Part shown: positions 59,501-64,000 of the stretch, piece by piece
Position numbering within the stretch: position 1 is the stretch's first letter
Layout: every line of letters begins with the position of its first letter
Assembly (NCBI GenBank): GCA_001784175.1
Contig: MFPR01000019.1
Span: 7,994-71,993 of the forward strand
Length of the DNA: 64,000 bases
Reading direction: 5' to 3'
Source: Candidatus Lindowbacteria bacterium RIFCSPLOWO2_12_FULL_62_27
Lineage (GTDB): Bacteria > Lindowbacteria > 2-12-FULL-62-27
The notes under the pieces: model-generated
Told to the model about the DNA's origin: nothing
Database searches by the model: none
Seen by the model: the letters and a program-made list of their open reading frames with translations, nothing else
Position numbers and translations under genes: made by a program

Positions 59501-61078
59501 GCGATCGATTCGACGACGAACGTGGTGGAGGTGTCGATGGCGTGGACGGACATGAGCGTCACGCTGCCGGCGAAACTGCGGTTCAGCGTTGCGGCGCTGG
59601 CGAACGTGGCCGGCAACGCGAACAGCAGCAACAACGCGACGGAAGGCATTTTCGAGATTGATGCGCTGGACGACATGCGGCCGTTCACCGGCTTGACCGG
59701 GAGCCCCGCCTCTTGGGACTGGGACCTGGAGAATGAAAACTACGACAGTTTCGTCACGCTGGGATTCAACAAAAACGGCCGCGTCAACCATCGGCCGTCG
59801 CCGCCAACCGTGTCGGCCCCGGCGGCCAACACGATTTTCACGCCGGCCCAGCGCTTCGTGGCGTTTCAGTTCACGCTGAGCGACGCCGACAGTTGGTCGG
59901 CGAAAGACTCGGCGGTGCGGCTGAAAGTGATCAACCGGAGCAACTCAACCGTCGTCGATTCGTCCTTCTACGGCCTGACCGACTCGGTCACGATCGGATT
60001 CGCCACCAATGACACGTACCACTGGCAGGTCCGGCATGCGGACGATTTCGAAACTTCGTCCTACACGGACAGCATCACCTTCGGCGTCCTCAACACGCGA
60101 CCCTACGACACGATCCTGGTCCCGCCGGACGGCGACACCGTCGGCGGCCAGGTCACGATCCAGTTCCTCGCGATCGACGCCGACAGCGACCGCTGCACGG
60201 CGGCGATCGAGTACAGCCCGGACACCGGCGTGACGTGGTATCCGGCGACGCTGACGGGCACGTCGGTCATCAACAATCTGTACACGCCGTCGGAGGGGGA
60301 CACCAAGACCGTGGTGTGGCTGTCGAAGACGGACCAGCCGGACACGCAGTACACGTATCTGAGGATCCGCGTCATTTTGTGGGACGGCACCGACACCGGC
60401 AAGGCGGACACGACGCTCAATGTCGGGCTCGACAACGTGAAGCCGGCCGGCGTCGACACGCTCACCGCGGCCGCCGACGTCGACGGGTCGGACACCGGTG
60501 TCTATCTCCTGTGGAGCACGTCTCCCTCCGCGGATTCCAAGGGCTACAATCTCTACCGAAGCAGCACGACGGACAGCCGTCCATCAACGAAAGTCAACGT
60601 CGGCGTGATCACCGACACGTTCGGATTCAAGGATTCCTCCGCCGTCCAGGGCGACACTCAGCACTACTACGTCACGACCGTCGACAGCGTCGGCAACGAA
60701 AGCGACAGCTCGGAACTCGAAGCGGCCCCGAACCTCGAAGTCGTCAAGAGCGTTTCGACCGATTCGAGCAATCCCACCGGCCGGCCGCGTCCCGGCGACA
60801 CCGTCGTGTTCACGATCACGGTCCGCAACAACGGCTACGCGCCGGCCGAAGGCGTTGTCCTCTACGATTACGTTCCATCCAATACCGCCTTTACCGATTC
60901 CTCGACGGCGACCAGCGTCCAGAGCAGTTGGACGATCCACTACCGCGTGGGCGAGGACGTCTGGCAGACGCCCATGACCGACACCGCCACGATGGTGCGG
61001 TTCACGCGGAGCAACCGGTTCGATCCGAGCAAGGCGACGCCGTCGGACACGGTGACGTTGAAGGTGAAAATTAAATGA
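44567..61078 (+). CDS. 5503-residue multidomain exoprotein
   Basis: Start ATG 44567, followed at once by the signal peptide RPILSRFLVSGFAILSLALLAP. Domains in order: a lamin-tail-like N-terminal unit; fibronectin-like units near 45590-46140; seven DOMON/CBM9-like units opening DG(D/Q)-xx-DW (near 46180, 47240, 50660, 55590, 56960, 58005, 59055), most followed by a ladder domain with FYWRVRHADDF; three clear lamin-tail domains (VINEIMWGG near 48990 and 52405, VISEIMWAGG near 53730); fibronectin-like units near 49760-50640; and a C-terminal fibronectin + DUF11 unit shared with the gene at 37035-38168. There is no FlgD sorting domain, so its attachment, if any, is different. DOMON/CBM9 and lamin-tail domains suggest sugar or polymer binding. 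First gene of the plus-strand exoprotein operon. Confidence 0.9.
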   Translation: MLTPRPILSRFLVSGFAILSLALLAPQPAIGKMMSDSIVIFEVSVGAGAVADEYMTLYNPTPDSKGLTAYRMTRATATMATMSVITSRIDSTVADTIGPFGFYRLVSVGANAVLRGTADSVSSTATLAADNQIMLGQATSNTNYTDSRDRLGWGAVTTRKFTETQAVTDTTPGNPPAGKALYRFPGKIAGGMIDRQRNGFDFDTALVTDTFNTGTRHRRVVFSCTTPTKAVRVGLAFNLYCTATVVYGDTYWIQDTNVVASYSGDSAWADLTGWGKDTLVVDSSGDTADTTGIFRNGLCTMTLRFTPFARIADTVRIVASDAYCTGFIILRVFDSPTADLPAIGHETNVIDFLVRWTMSDSSGFDSYEIEVSKSVGFSSIAFADTIDITQTSDTITGLYNDTYYWRVRFIDNFGVRGNWSETRSFVTDTLIGAPTASYPADAHETTSSSVVVGWTQVSSDSVGIDSYAVEASTNAGFTAMVLTDTVDGTRDNDTVTAATEATYSWRVRAIDDLGNGGSYSTTRTFVRTSASASPTPSVKVDGDSSDWVGTRSSTVHDTVISLGEWIYSGDPNDVRGEGTDPDENYDITEARLSGDTLHLFMLVVMEGISSNTLPFVGLSVDVDQVSYGMDWALADDGMANGYPSSDRYSETNVSFHRVSGSDTIEMFEASGSWGGNWWHSPVATPRAADSISISTTNEVVEAALRWEDLSVTLPKRLKFVLASAENDGTSCDNDGTVDRADADILDVVTPYYSGSASSWTRDIIDDEYDYSFVVNFNKNGKVNHPPDTPTLSSPADGTIYTSATTVTMSWTLNDATADVSKDSMVHIQIGTNSDSNDVLDTKIHGADLDLDFRFWMEDTYYWRIRHADDFNTSPWTKSRQFGIQLSATTGFAVDGDTSEWTGTPSSTAHDTAISNGEFIYTGVAYDMRTDPDIWTDSNYDITQVRFSGDTNHLYLMVAISVLSDRRAPHIAFNVDLDQLSGDGSLDWIGPDDGATLAGTTQYGETNVSLHVAGRGTSYDSATYPEIEMFAQDWTSWHSPSAGSYDSVAISNANNVIEAGFRWPDIIGGGGTLPKKIRIALASYSNNTSWNSNSAATHDVTGSADAMDNIRPYAGTTCAACPASWDWDLVDADYDTSVTIEFNRTGRVNHIPGQPSVYSPANGSSFSEADNLITLQWSINDADSWTALDSAVFVQVTNRRGILILDTELVGPDADLVYRFPAGDSFYWRVRHSDDFETSPWSDSGYFSVSDTIDIKTPVDATGGTQETTNATVTLTGYAGSSDTTSDTVQVTVNGAETTVMFLSSAGVWSCSATLADRAGESVIIRLFNNGVQTANDTINLFYDATKPRITKISDSSLRDASSASVSDTVFFYIFDTGVGFGGDGGCTLYWHIDSGANTNWSVATESSSSPSGTTTIEAMIPVSTFNPLVDTQVGFWWICRDDLGNLMDSTSLSPSYLDVRPGTFTVEVVGVRDIVINEIMWGGSGGEYIELRNMTGVAIRLTNWVLKDLASDPTSMFAFQSADSIPAYGFFLALDSGAIDDTSSHATRFPRTNSALTLTNTGDSISLVSDGGLDIDSAWFNGGWPAGSATGDGTSMERKPSPGYGNASSDWDDCTTTLYPGTGGRTTGTPGHRNTNVDSVTFSVVSSGGTYETNATGITLTGFCSLQSGDSVWIFISNTAAESTVLTSGGVWSVSGIDLSGTKRGESIAIYTFDDSVYARSDTITIVYDAVVSQVSLSAPATGHETTSISVVLSWSAVSDTVDIDSYALEVSKNTDFTNMVFTDTLDGTRTNDTSTGLYNDTYYWRVRAIDDLGNGGPYSDTRGFVTDTIVGAPTLSQPSDGHETTSISVVVSWSLSDSVGIDSFAVEASKNTAFTNIAFTDTIDGSRTNDTVTGLYNDTYYWRVRAIDDLGNRGPYSDTRGFVTDTLVGTPAASYPAEAHETTVTSVVVGWSAVSSDSVGIDSYAVEVSRNGAFTEMALTDTIDGTRTNDTVSASTPATYSWRVRAIDDLGNSGAYSSTATFVRTVTQSITIDGDSNDWPGTPSTTAHDTVISSGVFIYTGVAGDERTEVNDWSDLNYDITQVRFFGDTNFFYVLVVMQDITDSRGPYVGLGIDKDSATSDGDLNWIADEDGLTVAGANHDPESSVRLSVAGRSNGSAPEIEITDEAAGLGSWQAPTNSGGHAATAYESVAISVSNNVIEAALQWKDLSVTLPARLNLTLAAYSNTTPADWANNNDATADNGAIDGADVMTPYCTNGDNAWGRDLSDADFDSFVTVGFNKTGQVNYRPFVPTQDTPGNLYVFTESNNSITLQWQISDADSNVAKDSMAQIQVTTGTGRTVLDTKIQGWDPDLVYRFLSGDSYYWRVRYADDFETTTWTDSLVFRVSDTIDIKTPVDATGGTHETTTQVVVLTGYAGSGDTTTDTVQVTVNGAETTVMFLSSAGVWSCSATLRDLAGESVIVRLFNNGIQTANDTINLFYDATPPRITRIGDTSVRNDSTVRGSSDTIFFYVFDTGVGFGSAGGCTLYWHADTGTNINWVVASESSSSPSGTTTIEAMIPAATWSPSVDTDIGFWWVCRDDLGNTMDSTSLSPSYIESRPGTYTVDVLTVGDVVINEIMWGGRSGSGEYIELRNASSLAVSLTNWVLRDKGGGSSGFSITFQSADSIPAGGFFLVMDSGAIDDTSSHYVRFPPKTGGIALTDGGDSIELLTDVGAEMDSAVFTSGWPAGSATGDGKSMDRTPTPGYGNTSTNWENGWDSAADGGRANGSPGHRNPNASPYVTVSPDSTPAATGGRGVWTFTFTNGQTAFTSGRLVMQIDTGGSTDQTNNWTQPQTSTSSSPGYVTTSVSNGTLGTVTTSGDSVIIDVTSLTATTGQITITYGSVTANTGGAAKVRTTTGRAYFRFYYDEDSTVTAPVRDTAEVTIPIVSLSGGSFADTDPASNPQSFIGSEYAVTIKVKDSNNNAVHAAHVWATLPADGADSQLSEYSSFGGAYDTTGNGVTRIGGYTNGSGNFQFNLKVSATVGLNQVKIDDTDVSSLGPTTYSDSARLPSLVISEIMWAGGGEYIELYNPTHETQSLNNFGIWTQAATDDANRIQSVDTATMGKVGYLNPFSYALIAGAADLAQDSGFSPVNTGPIDVPTLADAGESFWLVNAQGGTLDRIYKTTTGFFAGSSNPAGDTSMERVNPSRGGGISSSWDASDSVLNTSDGGGGGGSPGRPNAKSLYSTEVDRLDSFIGRANGSTMDTARVTLILKIANGDTQPNQEIGLSAVVSLGPQNQDSTWYLSYPSTTNSAGTAAITVSANGNNTSGTVHIRLRQPYGATDSAFIVFDRGDSMAYVFTSSETNVWDTSATNAMLVYVAFYDSFSGIDTAIMPKLQWKIGAAGTFSTMTNMTNVSGETHLARIDISTDTWSKIAHDSIYWRVTWRDKAGNYDTSPDNNAATAEYIDNTKARDTLTYPTTTDTLSGTSANVKFKLVDAANDACTVILKYDSYSNGNWQTITMNSGYNQLSSIRSTPDGLLYDTLQWNTITDLPETRVYSIRLRIEVFDGYDTYTETSSTFTVDNLPPDTAQIVIPVAMGNLENTTTVQIRWRFTSSVADDTQGSWLMEIDTGPNPDWAQLADSQSRGNSRNETYTAPLAGGQRYHVRIRTWGKYGVAGPYSSDTWFWVPRRVMDGQMNDWQQDTSGADTDAGFVAGGEFIWMDRIGDRRNDAAVDDDYDLHEFRVISDSYFYYFLFRNVSMTTTSILYSISIDSDRSGADTDLNWFGDESNGGGSTSMGRGGEQYGEFNFDYALAGADSPIWFYTDTTGTWRKENYYSREYMSGTNKIAEMAIPKMALRPRMVGDTMRLTIATAENNSGDPNLVDRTVDYSPDHLDDIYPGFAGGSAWDDLSDGDIDFYVDIFFRDTGDVRSNASPTGSMAALAPADNSETYVQGVAFRWAPAADADAADTVTYWFRFDDDSGFGGIVDSQAVLVRGAESVTLAGAMDANKTYYWQVRARDNHGQYGQWSDTYEFTTRAYPDTPMIISAALGGTFENTTTVRVIWQYRSTVFTADTQSGYEVQIDTGPNPDWSNLADSKSGMGTLTETRTAALAQGHRYHVRVRTVNDSGYSPYSEADSWFWVPRRIMDGQTGDWIGTAGTDTDAGSVSAGEFIWMDRVDDRRTDPGTPDDFDLTEFRVTSDSYFYFFLFRMGSMSLSGEPLFSIAIDSDRKSGDTDLNWIGDQSAGGASMGLGWGADQYSEINIDYTAAGSDSPIYIYTDTGGTWVNENKWAYEYLRTTTQAGELAIPKMSIKPLAGSDTLRITVGIAGNNAGDPNSVNRTDDWPTTDYLDNIFPGSGNSAWTDDLSDADIDFFLDIFFVDTGDVRSNNAPSGGLAAVAPADLGNTYTTRPLLQWTRATDADAEDTVTYWVRLDDDSSFGSENFEILLLRGTDTCLASGLTDSKTYYWQVRARDNHGQYSAWSDTFEFLYRRPGYNADGDTSEWTGTRPTTDNDTVVSNNEFIYRGAANVRTDPNDWPDSNYDITEVRFTGDTNNLYVMVAMVDITDTMAPHVAFNIDKDQSSSDANLIWLGPDDNGAIDSAPHYGETNVSLHGNTNDGGEPRIEMFAEDWTSWHSPSAGSADSVVMSTTNNVVEAAFRWPDLIGGGASLPMRLRITLASYSNVKNMNSSGNATTDIGGSIDATDVLMPDHPNNNNWTGELDDADYDTFVTIDFNKYGRINLFPDAPTPDTPTGGAGYASSNNAVTLQWIVNDADSVYGRDSSVHVEVYRSALDTRVVDRRLNGDSYNFTYTFQKGGTYFWRVRYADDFGTSAFSAFQKLQILDTSTVVVDGDSTDWRGTPSTTSHDTVISDGVFIYTGVADDERTDATDPDKNYDLTQVRFTGDTYQLYGLFVLQDISDTREPHLAFNVDKDQTAASGLTWLAPDDDGSLTNSSARGETNVSLHAAAGAFQIELFDVGGSWHNPPANNSFRDSVAIDSTTNVVEVSMAWTDMSVTLPAKLRFSVAALANVAGNANSSNNATEGIFEIDALDDMRPFTGLTGSPASWDWDLENENYDSFVTLGFNKNGRVNHRPSPPTVSAPAANTIFTPAQRFVAFQFTLSDADSWSAKDSAVRLKVINRSNSTVVDSSFYGLTDSVTIGFATNDTYHWQVRHADDFETSSYTDSITFGVLNTRPYDTILVPPDGDTVGGQVTIQFLAIDADSDRCTAAIEYSPDTGVTWYPATLTGTSVINNLYTPSEGDTKTVVWLSKTDQPDTQYTYLRIRVILWDGTDTGKADTTLNVGLDNVKPAGVDTLTAAADVDGSDTGVYLLWSTSPSADSKGYNLYRSSTTDSRPSTKVNVGVITDTFGFKDSSAVQGDTQHYYVTTVDSVGNESDSSELEAAPNLEVVKSVSTDSSNPTGRPRPGDTVVFTITVRNNGYAPAEGVVLYDYVPSNTAFTDSSTATSVQSSWTIHYRVGEDVWQTPMTDTATMVRFTRSNRFDPSKATPSDTVTLKVKIK
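46175..52900 (+). repeat. Large internal duplication in the giant gene
   Basis: The segment about 48310-49470 (from DTIDIKTPVDATGG through a lamin-tail domain ending GSPGHRN-like) recurs at about 51725-52900 with long identical stretches (for example GTGCAGGTCACGGTGAACGG in both). Each copy is preceded by a DOMON-like unit and ladder domain, so a module of roughly 2.2-3.3 kb was duplicated. Confidence 0.8.
55550..57990 (+). repeat. Second internal duplication in the giant gene
   Basis: Two ~1.35-kb units, about 55300-56640 and 56640-57990, share the order fibronectin-like unit, FWVPRR(V/I)MDGQ, FIWMDR, SYFYFFLFR, SIDSDR, AIPKM, DDLSD-DIDF, RSN and YYWQVRARDNHGQY. Confidence 0.85.
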
Positions 61079-61097
61079 AGAGCGCAACTGTTCACCT

Positions 61098-61194
61098 CCT
61101 CTCCCCCCGCAGGGGGGAGAGGATTGAGGTGAGGGGGGCAGACGGCGACTGGCCACCCTCACCCCGACCCTCTCCCGCCGGGGGCGGGAGAGGG
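61098..61194. repeat. BIME-like pair of C/G-rich palindromes
   Basis: Two hairpins, CCTCTCCCCCC-GCA-GGGGGGAGAGG (61098-61122) and CCCTCTCCCGCC-GGG-GGCGGGAGAGGG (61168-61194), in inverted arrangement with CCCTCACCCC/GGTGAGGGG flanks. This matches the general form of extragenic palindromes in many bacteria. It fills the gap between two genes of the exoprotein operon and may protect or end the giant message. Confidence 0.8.
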
Positions 61195-61236
61195 GGAATT
61201 CCTGAACATTCCCCGAAGAACGGAGTGAGAACGCAC

Positions 61237-62349
61237 ATGAATCGCTTGCTGGTTTACTGGTTGTTGCCGCTGATCGTTTGTCTGTGGTCCTCCCGGTCGT
61301 TCGGGTTCGTGTTCGAATCGGCCGTGGTCTCGCGGGTCGATACGAAGAGCGCGACGATCGAGTGGACGACGGACGTGAAGACAAGCGGCACGATGTACAG
61401 CGGGAAGGGTCCGGACGCGGCGTCGAAGGTCACGATCGGCCTCGACGTCGACACCTGGCACCGCACGTACCTGTTCGGTCTGGAGGAGGGCGAGGACTAT
61501 GTGTTCCGGATCACGGCGCGCGAAGCCGGCGGCCCGCCGAAGACGAGTTCGTGGTACGGATTCCGGACGCTGGGCATTCCAAAGCCGCGGATTCTGAAGG
61601 TCGAGCAGAAACAGCTCGGGAAGGACGGCGGCGTGTTCGTGTGGCATGCGAACATCCCGGTCAAGGGCGTGTTCGAGTGCGGCGAGGACACGACGTATCC
61701 GTACAAGACCGTCGAGAAGAAATTCAACATCGCGCACGAGGTGACGCTCCGGCGGTTTTATCCGCTGCGCCGGGTGTTCTACCGGATCCGCGCGGAGGAC
61801 GCGCGGGGTTTGCAGGCGCCGGCCTTCCACGGCGAGTTCACGACCGCCGAGGACAACATTGCAGTCGGCGCGAAGGTCAGCGGCACGTTCACGCGCAATC
61901 CCGAGCCGGCCTACATCGCGGACAGCCCGCCGATTTTGGCGCGTGTGACCGACGGCGGGATGAACTATTTCCACAACATGGCCTGCAGCGGCGATCCGGA
62001 CGAGGACACGCAGTGGCTGGAGGTGGATCTCGGCAAGTTCACAACGGTGGGCCAGATCCTGACCTACTGGCGGCAGCTCTGTTATCCGCAGAAATTTTCC
62101 CTGCATCTCAGCCTGAACCGCGAGAACTGGTACGACCTGGGCGACACGTTTGACGCGGCCGCGGGCAGAGTCGCGCGGAGCGCCTCCGGAGACCCACTCT
62201 ACGAGCATGTGGCCGGCGCGGGCAACCGGATCGCGCGGTATATCCGGCTGACGGTGCCGAAGGGCGCGCCGTATTACGCGCGGTTTCCGAGTTACAATTT
62301 CGTGCAGATTTTTGAATTGAAGGTTTATCCGCCGGAGCCTCTGAAATGA
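61237..62349 (+). CDS. Exported fibronectin-III / discoidin-like protein
   Basis: 370 residues from ATG 61237 (GGAGTGAG about ten bases upstream; signal peptide LLVYWLLPLIVCLWSSRSFG). The first part is a fibronectin-III domain of the type seen in purple acid phosphatases (VVSRVDTKSATIEWTTD...YLFGLEEGEDYVFRITAREA). A second similar unit follows, then an F5/8-type C (discoidin) domain with SGDPDEDTQWLEVDLGKFTTVGQILTYW and RYIRLTVPKGAPYY...NFVQIFELKVYP. Discoidin domains bind sugars or lipids. No catalytic residues seen. The minus-strand operon has no counterpart. Its stop overlaps the next start (ATGA). Confidence 0.85.
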   Translation: MNRLLVYWLLPLIVCLWSSRSFGFVFESAVVSRVDTKSATIEWTTDVKTSGTMYSGKGPDAASKVTIGLDVDTWHRTYLFGLEEGEDYVFRITAREAGGPPKTSSWYGFRTLGIPKPRILKVEQKQLGKDGGVFVWHANIPVKGVFECGEDTTYPYKTVEKKFNIAHEVTLRRFYPLRRVFYRIRAEDARGLQAPAFHGEFTTAEDNIAVGAKVSGTFTRNPEPAYIADSPPILARVTDGGMNYFHNMACSGDPDEDTQWLEVDLGKFTTVGQILTYWRQLCYPQKFSLHLSLNRENWYDLGDTFDAAAGRVARSASGDPLYEHVAGAGNRIARYIRLTVPKGAPYYARFPSYNFVQIFELKVYPPEPLK

Positions 62350-63575
62350 GAGCGACCCCGCGGCAGGCGCAAGGCTCATCCATGGCGCACGGGATGATTG
62401 CGCTACTGCTGCTCCTCGTGTCGGCCATGCCGGCGCTTGCCGCGGGGACTGCAAGTCAGACGAGCATCGTCAACGGCGTGTTTACGCCGGGCGACACCGT
62501 TCCGCAGTCGGCGGGCAAACTGTCGATCGCGTACAAGGTTTCGGCCAACACATCGGATTCCCGATATTCCGGATTCACGTCGGCCGGCGTCACCCTCACG
62601 GTCGACACGGGCTACGACGTCGCGTCGATCGGCGCGCCGTCGGATTCGCGGGTGTCGATCGGCGAAACGGCGAGCTACGCGTACTGGATCAAGAACGCGG
62701 GCAACGCGACGTTGCGGATTTACTTCGACTCCGCGGGTCATCCGTCGAGCCAGGGGGATTCGGGGCCGGCGGCGAGCAGTACGAACTGGAACTTCACGGG
62801 CAGTTACAAGGTCTACACCGACTCGAACGACAACGGCCTGTGGAACACCGGCGACACCATCATCGGCCCGTATCAGGGCGCAAGCAATTACATCCAACTG
62901 GCGGCAGAGGCGTCCGACACGGTCGTTCTGGTCGTGGTCGTCCCGACCGACGCCAACGACGGCGAGACGACGGCGGCCTTCATTCTGGTGACGAACCGCG
63001 CGCCGGTCGGCAACGGCTCGACGACCGGCGACGGCTGGCAGGACAGCGTGCCGTACACGAGCGCGGAGCGGGACACGCAGTACGACACGACGGTGACGAC
63101 CGTGGTCGGCCCGAACGTGTTTGTCGACAAGACGATGTCCGAGGAGACGTCGGGCCGGTCCCGGCCGGGCGATACGCTGATCATCAACATCACGTTTGAC
63201 AACGACGGCGGCGACACCGCGCGCGGCGTGGAGATCATGGACGCGATTCCGAACAACACGCGGTACGTGCGCAATTCGGCGGACAGCGGGATTTATCTTG
63301 GCAACCGGGCCCAGACGGCGACGTCGTACGGGGATTCGGACATCACGGTGACGTTTGACACGGACGCGCCGGGCGCGGAGCTGGACTTCAAGGACACGGA
63401 GGGCCACCAGTCGGACACGGCGCCGACGACAGGCGCGCGGCAGGCAGTGCGCGCGATCCGGTGGTCGCTGGAGACGTCGCTGGGAGAGAACAACGGCGAC
63501 GCGAAGGGGACCGTGAATTTCAACGACGGCGTCTACGACAACGGGCGCGTGGCGTACCGGGTGGTTATTCAGTGA
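62346..63575 (+). CDS. DUF11-type exported protein A, plus-strand paralogue
   Basis: 409 residues from ATG 62346; ATG 62382 is an alternative that begins nearer the signal peptide (MIALLLLLVSAMPALAAG). Same plan and wording as the gene at 35821-37035: TSIVNGVFTPGDTVPQSAGKLS, NAGNATLRIYFDSAGHPSSQGD, FVDKTMSEETSGRSRPGDT and NTRYVRNSADSGIYLGN. Translation is coupled to the discoidin gene by an ATGA overlap. Confidence 0.88.
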   Translation: MRATPRQAQGSSMAHGMIALLLLLVSAMPALAAGTASQTSIVNGVFTPGDTVPQSAGKLSIAYKVSANTSDSRYSGFTSAGVTLTVDTGYDVASIGAPSDSRVSIGETASYAYWIKNAGNATLRIYFDSAGHPSSQGDSGPAASSTNWNFTGSYKVYTDSNDNGLWNTGDTIIGPYQGASNYIQLAAEASDTVVLVVVVPTDANDGETTAAFILVTNRAPVGNGSTTGDGWQDSVPYTSAERDTQYDTTVTTVVGPNVFVDKTMSEETSGRSRPGDTLIINITFDNDGGDTARGVEIMDAIPNNTRYVRNSADSGIYLGNRAQTATSYGDSDITVTFDTDAPGAELDFKDTEGHQSDTAPTTGARQAVRAIRWSLETSLGENNGDAKGTVNFNDGVYDNGRVAYRVVIQ

Positions 63576-63658
63576 TGAGTAAGAAGGAGCAATCAAACAT
63601 AGATCGGTGGACGGAACACGAGTGTTCCGGAGCAATGTGCCTAAAGGAGGCAATGAAC

Positions 63659-64000
63659 ATGAACGGAGCAATGAAAAGTTTGGTTCTGATGCTCGCGTTG
63701 GTTCTGGTCGGATTCATGGCGGGAAGCGCCATGGCGGCCGGTACGGCGAGCACGGACAGCATCACGAACGGAGTATTTGTGACAGGCGACACGGAGCCGC
63801 AGGCGAGGGGCGAGGTGTCGGTGGGGTACATGAAATCGTCGAACAGCACGGACTCGGCGTTCAAAGGGCCGTCGACGGTTGCGCAGGTGTCCGTGGACAC
63901 AGGGTATGACTTGGCGCTGATCGGGACGCCGCAGGACACGCGGTGGGCAATGGGCGAGACGGCGAGCTACCCGTACTACATCGAGAACAAGGGGAACGCG
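63659..64000 (+). CDS. DUF11-type exported protein B, plus-strand paralogue (3' end outside window)
   Basis: 114 codons are visible before the window ends. ATG 63659 has AAAGGAGG eight bases upstream, the same site as in the paralogue at 35750; ATG 63653 is too close to it. Signal peptide LVLMLALVLVGFMAGSAMA, then STDSITNGVFVTGDTEPQARGE, matching protein B. A small palindrome (GGAACAC-GA-GTGTTCC, 63613-63628) precedes the ribosome-binding site. By analogy with the minus operon, a sorting-domain protein may follow beyond the window. Confidence 0.88.
   Translation, partial: MNGAMKSLVLMLALVLVGFMAGSAMAAGTASTDSITNGVFVTGDTEPQARGEVSVGYMKSSNSTDSAFKGPSTVAQVSVDTGYDLALIGTPQDTRWAMGETASYPYYIENKGNA

Overview
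The window looks like chromosomal DNA of an uncultivated Gram-negative bacterium. It has high GC coding sequence, signal-peptide exoproteins of thousands of residues, FlgD-like/type-9-style C-terminal sorting domains, a beta-barrel protein, a FecR-domain protein and a two-transmembrane diguanylate cyclase. I cannot assign a phylum from sequence alone; the mix resembles candidate phyla such as Elusimicrobiota or Omnitrophota (low confidence).

Layout. (1) 1-16765 (+): the 3' part of a giant Asp/Thr-rich surface protein (18 copies of a ~130-residue repeat, then 16 fibronectin-III-like repeats, then a sorting domain). A barrel protein and a FecR-domain protein follow in a tightly coupled chain, then smpB. 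(2) 16766-23964: housekeeping and signalling genes: a GT39-like membrane glycosyltransferase facing away from a diguanylate cyclase/lipoprotein pair across an 84-bp inverted repeat; a minus-strand operon of O-methyltransferase, endonuclease IV (nfo) and DUF2203; and a DUF1338 dioxygenase. (3) 23986-29621 (+): a compact operon of a TPR/poly-Pro/helix-hairpin-helix protein, a STAS protein, a PAS histidine kinase, a sigma-54 response regulator and an HDOD protein. (4) 29587-30827: a cassette-like insertion at the 3' end of the HDOD gene, carrying an AbiEii/MenT-like nucleotidyltransferase, its putative antitoxin and a vapC fragment, bounded by a 24-bp near-perfect direct repeat. (5) 38168 down to 30917 (-): an exoprotein operon of four genes. 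(6) 38239-44566: a plastic region with a chimeric antitoxin/toxin gene, vapBC, an AbrB-PIN pair, five small coiled-coil or related genes, foldback elements and repeated signal-peptide-like fragments. (7) 44567-64000 (+): a second exoprotein operon, paralogous to (5) but inverted, opening with a 5503-residue protein.

How the parts relate. The two exoprotein operons share gene order: a protein ending in a common DUF11-type C-terminus, then DUF11 protein A, then DUF11 protein B, and in the minus operon a sorting-domain protein. The plus copy has grown a giant N-terminal part and an extra fibronectin/discoidin gene. Between them lies a nest of toxin-antitoxin genes and small repeats.

The most unusual observations are: the 24-bp-bounded nucleotidyltransferase cassette; an antitoxin-toxin fusion that has lost the catalytic core; a ~50-bp palindromic element inserted in frame at the same loop of two PIN toxins, with a likely third copy in a kinase gene; a short foldback element with both filled and empty sites in the window; a set of unrelated foldbacks sharing one architecture (arms built from short repeated words); and duplicated 5' fragments of the giant gene interleaved with coiled-coil genes.
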